From assembly GCA_013695975.1 (NCBI GenBank), contig JACCZL010000494.1, positions 1-7,350 of the forward strand: 7,350 nt of DNA, written 5' to 3'. The notes beneath the pieces were generated by a model. The model had not been told where the DNA came from. It saw only the letters and a program-made list of their open reading frames with translations, and made no database searches. Below are positions 5,879 through 7,350 of the stretch, in pieces (positions within the stretch are counted from its first letter, which is position 1; every line of letters begins with the position of its first letter). The stretch comes from Chloroflexota bacterium (GTDB lineage Bacteria > Chloroflexota > UBA6077 > JACCZL01). A program made the translations under genes and the position numbers.

Positions 5879-6552
5879 GCCTGCCGCCTTTCCTCGACGC
5901 TACCGCGGCCCTCGTCTGGAAGGACCTGCTCAGCGAGTTTCGCACCAAGGACACGCTGGGGGCCGGGGTTGTCTTTGCCTTGCTCGTGCTGGTCATCTTC
6001 AATTTTGCCTTCGAGCTTCGGGTGGAGAACGTCGAGGCGGTGGCGCCCGGGGTGCTGTGGATCACCTTTATTTTCGCGGGCATGCTAGGAATCGGGCGGG
6101 GCTTCGCGACCGAGCGCGACCGCGGGACGCTCGACGGGATATTGTTGGCGCCGATCGATCGCGGGGCTCTGTACTTGGCCAAGACGCTGACGAACGTCCT
6201 GTTGATGGCGATGGTCGAGATCGTCGCGTTGCCGATCGCGGTGGCCCTCTTCAACCTCCGCTTGGCCTGGACCGAAACGATCCTGGTGGTGGCGCTCGGG
6301 ACGGTCGGATTCGCTGGCGTCGGGACGCTGATCGCGGCGATCACGTCGAACACGCGCGCCCGCGAGGTCATGCTGCCGCTGCTGCTGTTCCCGCTGGCGG
6401 TGCCGGTGGTGATCGCGAGCGTCAAGGCGACGGCCCTGGCCCTCGGCGCGCAGCCCACCGATTCGATCCCGTGGCTCCAGCTCCTGGCCGGGTTCGACGC
6501 CATTCTGGTCGCCACGGCCTTCCTCGTGTTTGAATACGTGATCGAGGACTGA
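5875..6552 (+). CDS. ccmB: Heme exporter permease CcmB
   Basis: CcmB is the membrane subunit of the CcmAB transporter. The 225 residues match the usual length (about 220). The N-terminus LVWKDLLSEFRTKDTL is the typical cytoplasmic lead of the family, followed by about six membrane helices (roughly 29-47, 59-76, 101-126, 133-156, 165-187, 199-221). The loop FATERDRGTLDGILLAPIDR between helices 2 and 3 is a conserved CcmB feature, probably the contact with CcmA. The ATG overlaps the ccmA stop (ATGA), and GAGAGGG lies seven bases upstream. Together with CcmA, CcmC and CcmD it forms the complex that makes and releases holo-CcmE. Nothing is missing or broken. Confidence 0.95.
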   Translation: MSLPPFLDATAALVWKDLLSEFRTKDTLGAGVVFALLVLVIFNFAFELRVENVEAVAPGVLWITFIFAGMLGIGRGFATERDRGTLDGILLAPIDRGALYLAKTLTNVLLMAMVEIVALPIAVALFNLRLAWTETILVVALGTVGFAGVGTLIAAITSNTRAREVMLPLLLFPLAVPVVIASVKATALALGAQPTDSIPWLQLLAGFDAILVATAFLVFEYVIED

Positions 6553-6554
6553 TT

Positions 6555-6558
6555 GGAG
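6555..6558 (+). promoter_or_regulatory. Shine-Dalgarno supporting the TTG start of ccmC
   Basis: GGAG lies eight bases before the TTG at 6567, within the 14-base gap after ccmB. It supports the non-ATG start. Confidence 0.5.
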
Positions 6559-6566
6559 CAAACACA

Positions 6567-7265
6567 TTGAGCAGTCTGAGCACGCTCGGAGGACCGATGC
6601 TGGTGGGGCTGGCGGCCCTGACGATGGCGGCGGGGCTGTACGGTGGCCTGCTGTACGCCCCGACCGAGCGAGTCCAGGGCGACGTTCAGCGGATCTTTTA
6701 TGTCCACCTCCCGCTCGCCTGGAACGCCTATCTGGCCTTCCTGGTGGTGTTCGTGGCGAGCATCGCCTATCTCTGGAAGCGCGCACCGTGGTGGGATGCG
6801 CTGGCGCGGGCTTCGGCCGAGGTCGGGCTGGTGTTTACCACGCTGGTCCTGATCACGGGATCGCTCTGGGCGCGACCGATCTGGGGGACGTGGTGGAGCT
6901 GGGACGCTCGGCTGACGACGTCGCTGATCCTGTGGTTTCTTTACGTCGGATACCTGATGCTCCGCGGCTCGGTGTCCGACGAGCGGCGGGCGGCCCGCTA
7001 TGCCGCCGTGGTGGGGATCGTCGGGTTTGTCGACGTCCCGATCATCCATCAGTCGGTGGTCTGGTGGCGGACGCTGCACCCTGAGTCGGTCGTCCTGGCG
7101 CCGGGCGGGCCGGCCATGCCAGCGGCCATGCTGGGGGCATTGACTATCTCGCTGGTGGCGTTCACGCTGCTCTACGGGCTCCTGGTGCGCTTGCGCCTGG
7201 AGGCGGAGCTGCTTCGGCGCGAGCTGCGCCAGCTTCGCGTCAGCACGGCCAGCGGGCTGGCCTAA
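6567..7265 (+). CDS. ccmC: Heme-handling protein CcmC
   Basis: CcmC holds heme at the outer face of the membrane and drives its attachment to CcmE. The 232-residue product has six predicted membrane helices and the tryptophan-rich WWD motif at about 106-120 (WGTWWSWDARLTTSL). Two histidines match the known axial heme ligands of E. coli CcmC: H47 in FYVHLPLAW (E. coli His60) and H171 in VVWWRTLHP (His184). The C-terminus is a charged helix (about 207-224: RLRLEAELLRRELRQLR). The TTG start has GGAG eight bases upstream. The nearest in-frame ATG is at residue 11, which would trim the first residues before helix 1 and is less well supported. It sits between ccmB and the ccmD-like gene, the classical ABCD order. 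Because this CcmE carries Cys rather than His, the heme-CcmE bond formed here may differ from the E. coli one. Confidence 0.95.
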   Translation: MSSLSTLGGPMLVGLAALTMAAGLYGGLLYAPTERVQGDVQRIFYVHLPLAWNAYLAFLVVFVASIAYLWKRAPWWDALARASAEVGLVFTTLVLITGSLWARPIWGTWWSWDARLTTSLILWFLYVGYLMLRGSVSDERRAARYAAVVGIVGFVDVPIIHQSVVWWRTLHPESVVLAPGGPAMPAAMLGALTISLVAFTLLYGLLVRLRLEAELLRRELRQLRVSTASGLA

Positions 7266-7269
7266 GGCG

Positions 7270-7350
7270 GTGGAGGGCAGCCTGGGCTATCTGTTCGCGG
7301 CCCTCCTGGTGACCTGGCTCGGGGTGTTCCTGTACCTGTGGGTTCTCGGG
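7270..7350 (+). CDS. ccmD: CcmD-like small membrane protein (3' truncated by window end)
   Basis: A GTG at 7270, four bases after the ccmC stop, opens a frame of 27 codons that runs off the window. It begins MEGSLGYLFAALLVTWLGVF and continues as one hydrophobic helix. This resembles small CcmD-family proteins, which carry a single membrane helix with a (Y)LFAAY-x-W-x-(G)-x-F-x-Y core. CcmD binds CcmC-CcmE and helps release holo-CcmE. AAGG lies very close upstream (two bases), so initiation is probably coupled to ccmC termination. The charged C-terminal tail expected for the family lies outside the window. Confidence 0.75.
   Translation, partial: MEGSLGYLFAALLVTWLGVFLYLWVLG

Noticed and set aside
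1..7350. Search for CRISPR arrays, tRNA genes, insertion sequences or transfer signs
   Set aside because: No direct-repeat array, tRNA-like cloverleaf, transposase or terminal repeats were seen. Composition and codon use look uniform across the operon.

Overview
This is a GC-rich window carrying the end of a glutamine synthetase gene followed by a tightly packed, all-plus-strand operon for System I (Ccm) cytochrome c maturation. The mix suggests a GC-rich, possibly thermophilic bacterium of the Chloroflexota (Thermomicrobia-like) or a similar deep-branching group. The evidence is a GSI-alpha-like glutamine synthetase tail, a cysteine-type CcmE, a short CcmI, and frequent GTG/TTG starts. This placement is inference from protein style, not a database match.

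Layout: the 3' end of glnA (1-341) is followed by a 135-base gap. The gap holds a weak terminator-like hairpin, a possible -10 element and a perfect 8-bp inverted repeat abutting the Shine-Dalgarno of ccmE. The operon then runs ccmE (477-947), ccmF (951-2945), ccmH (2948-3514), a short ccmI-like gene (3517-3891), an unrecognised membrane-anchored beta-domain protein (3888-5090), ccmA (5087-5878), ccmB (5875-6552), ccmC (6567-7265) and the start of a ccmD-like gene (7270 to the window end). Apart from a 14-base gap before ccmC, adjacent genes overlap by 4 bases or lie 2-4 bases apart, so the set is almost certainly one translationally coupled transcript.

How they work together: CcmA and CcmB form the ABC transporter that releases holo-CcmE from CcmC. 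CcmC, with CcmD, loads heme onto CcmE. CcmF takes heme from CcmE and attaches it to apocytochrome c, whose CXXCH thiols are kept reduced with the help of CcmH. CcmI-type proteins help deliver apocytochrome. No ccmG (thioredoxin-like) gene is present in the window.

The points most worth attention are three. CcmE has Cys in place of the heme-binding His and Phe in place of the usual axial Tyr, while a normal CcmH is still encoded. An uncharacterised 400-residue protein with a carboxypeptidase-regulatory-like periplasmic domain sits inside the operon. Its cytoplasmic tail looks like the helical module of the neighbouring CcmI-like protein, which suggests a rearranged, split CcmI function.
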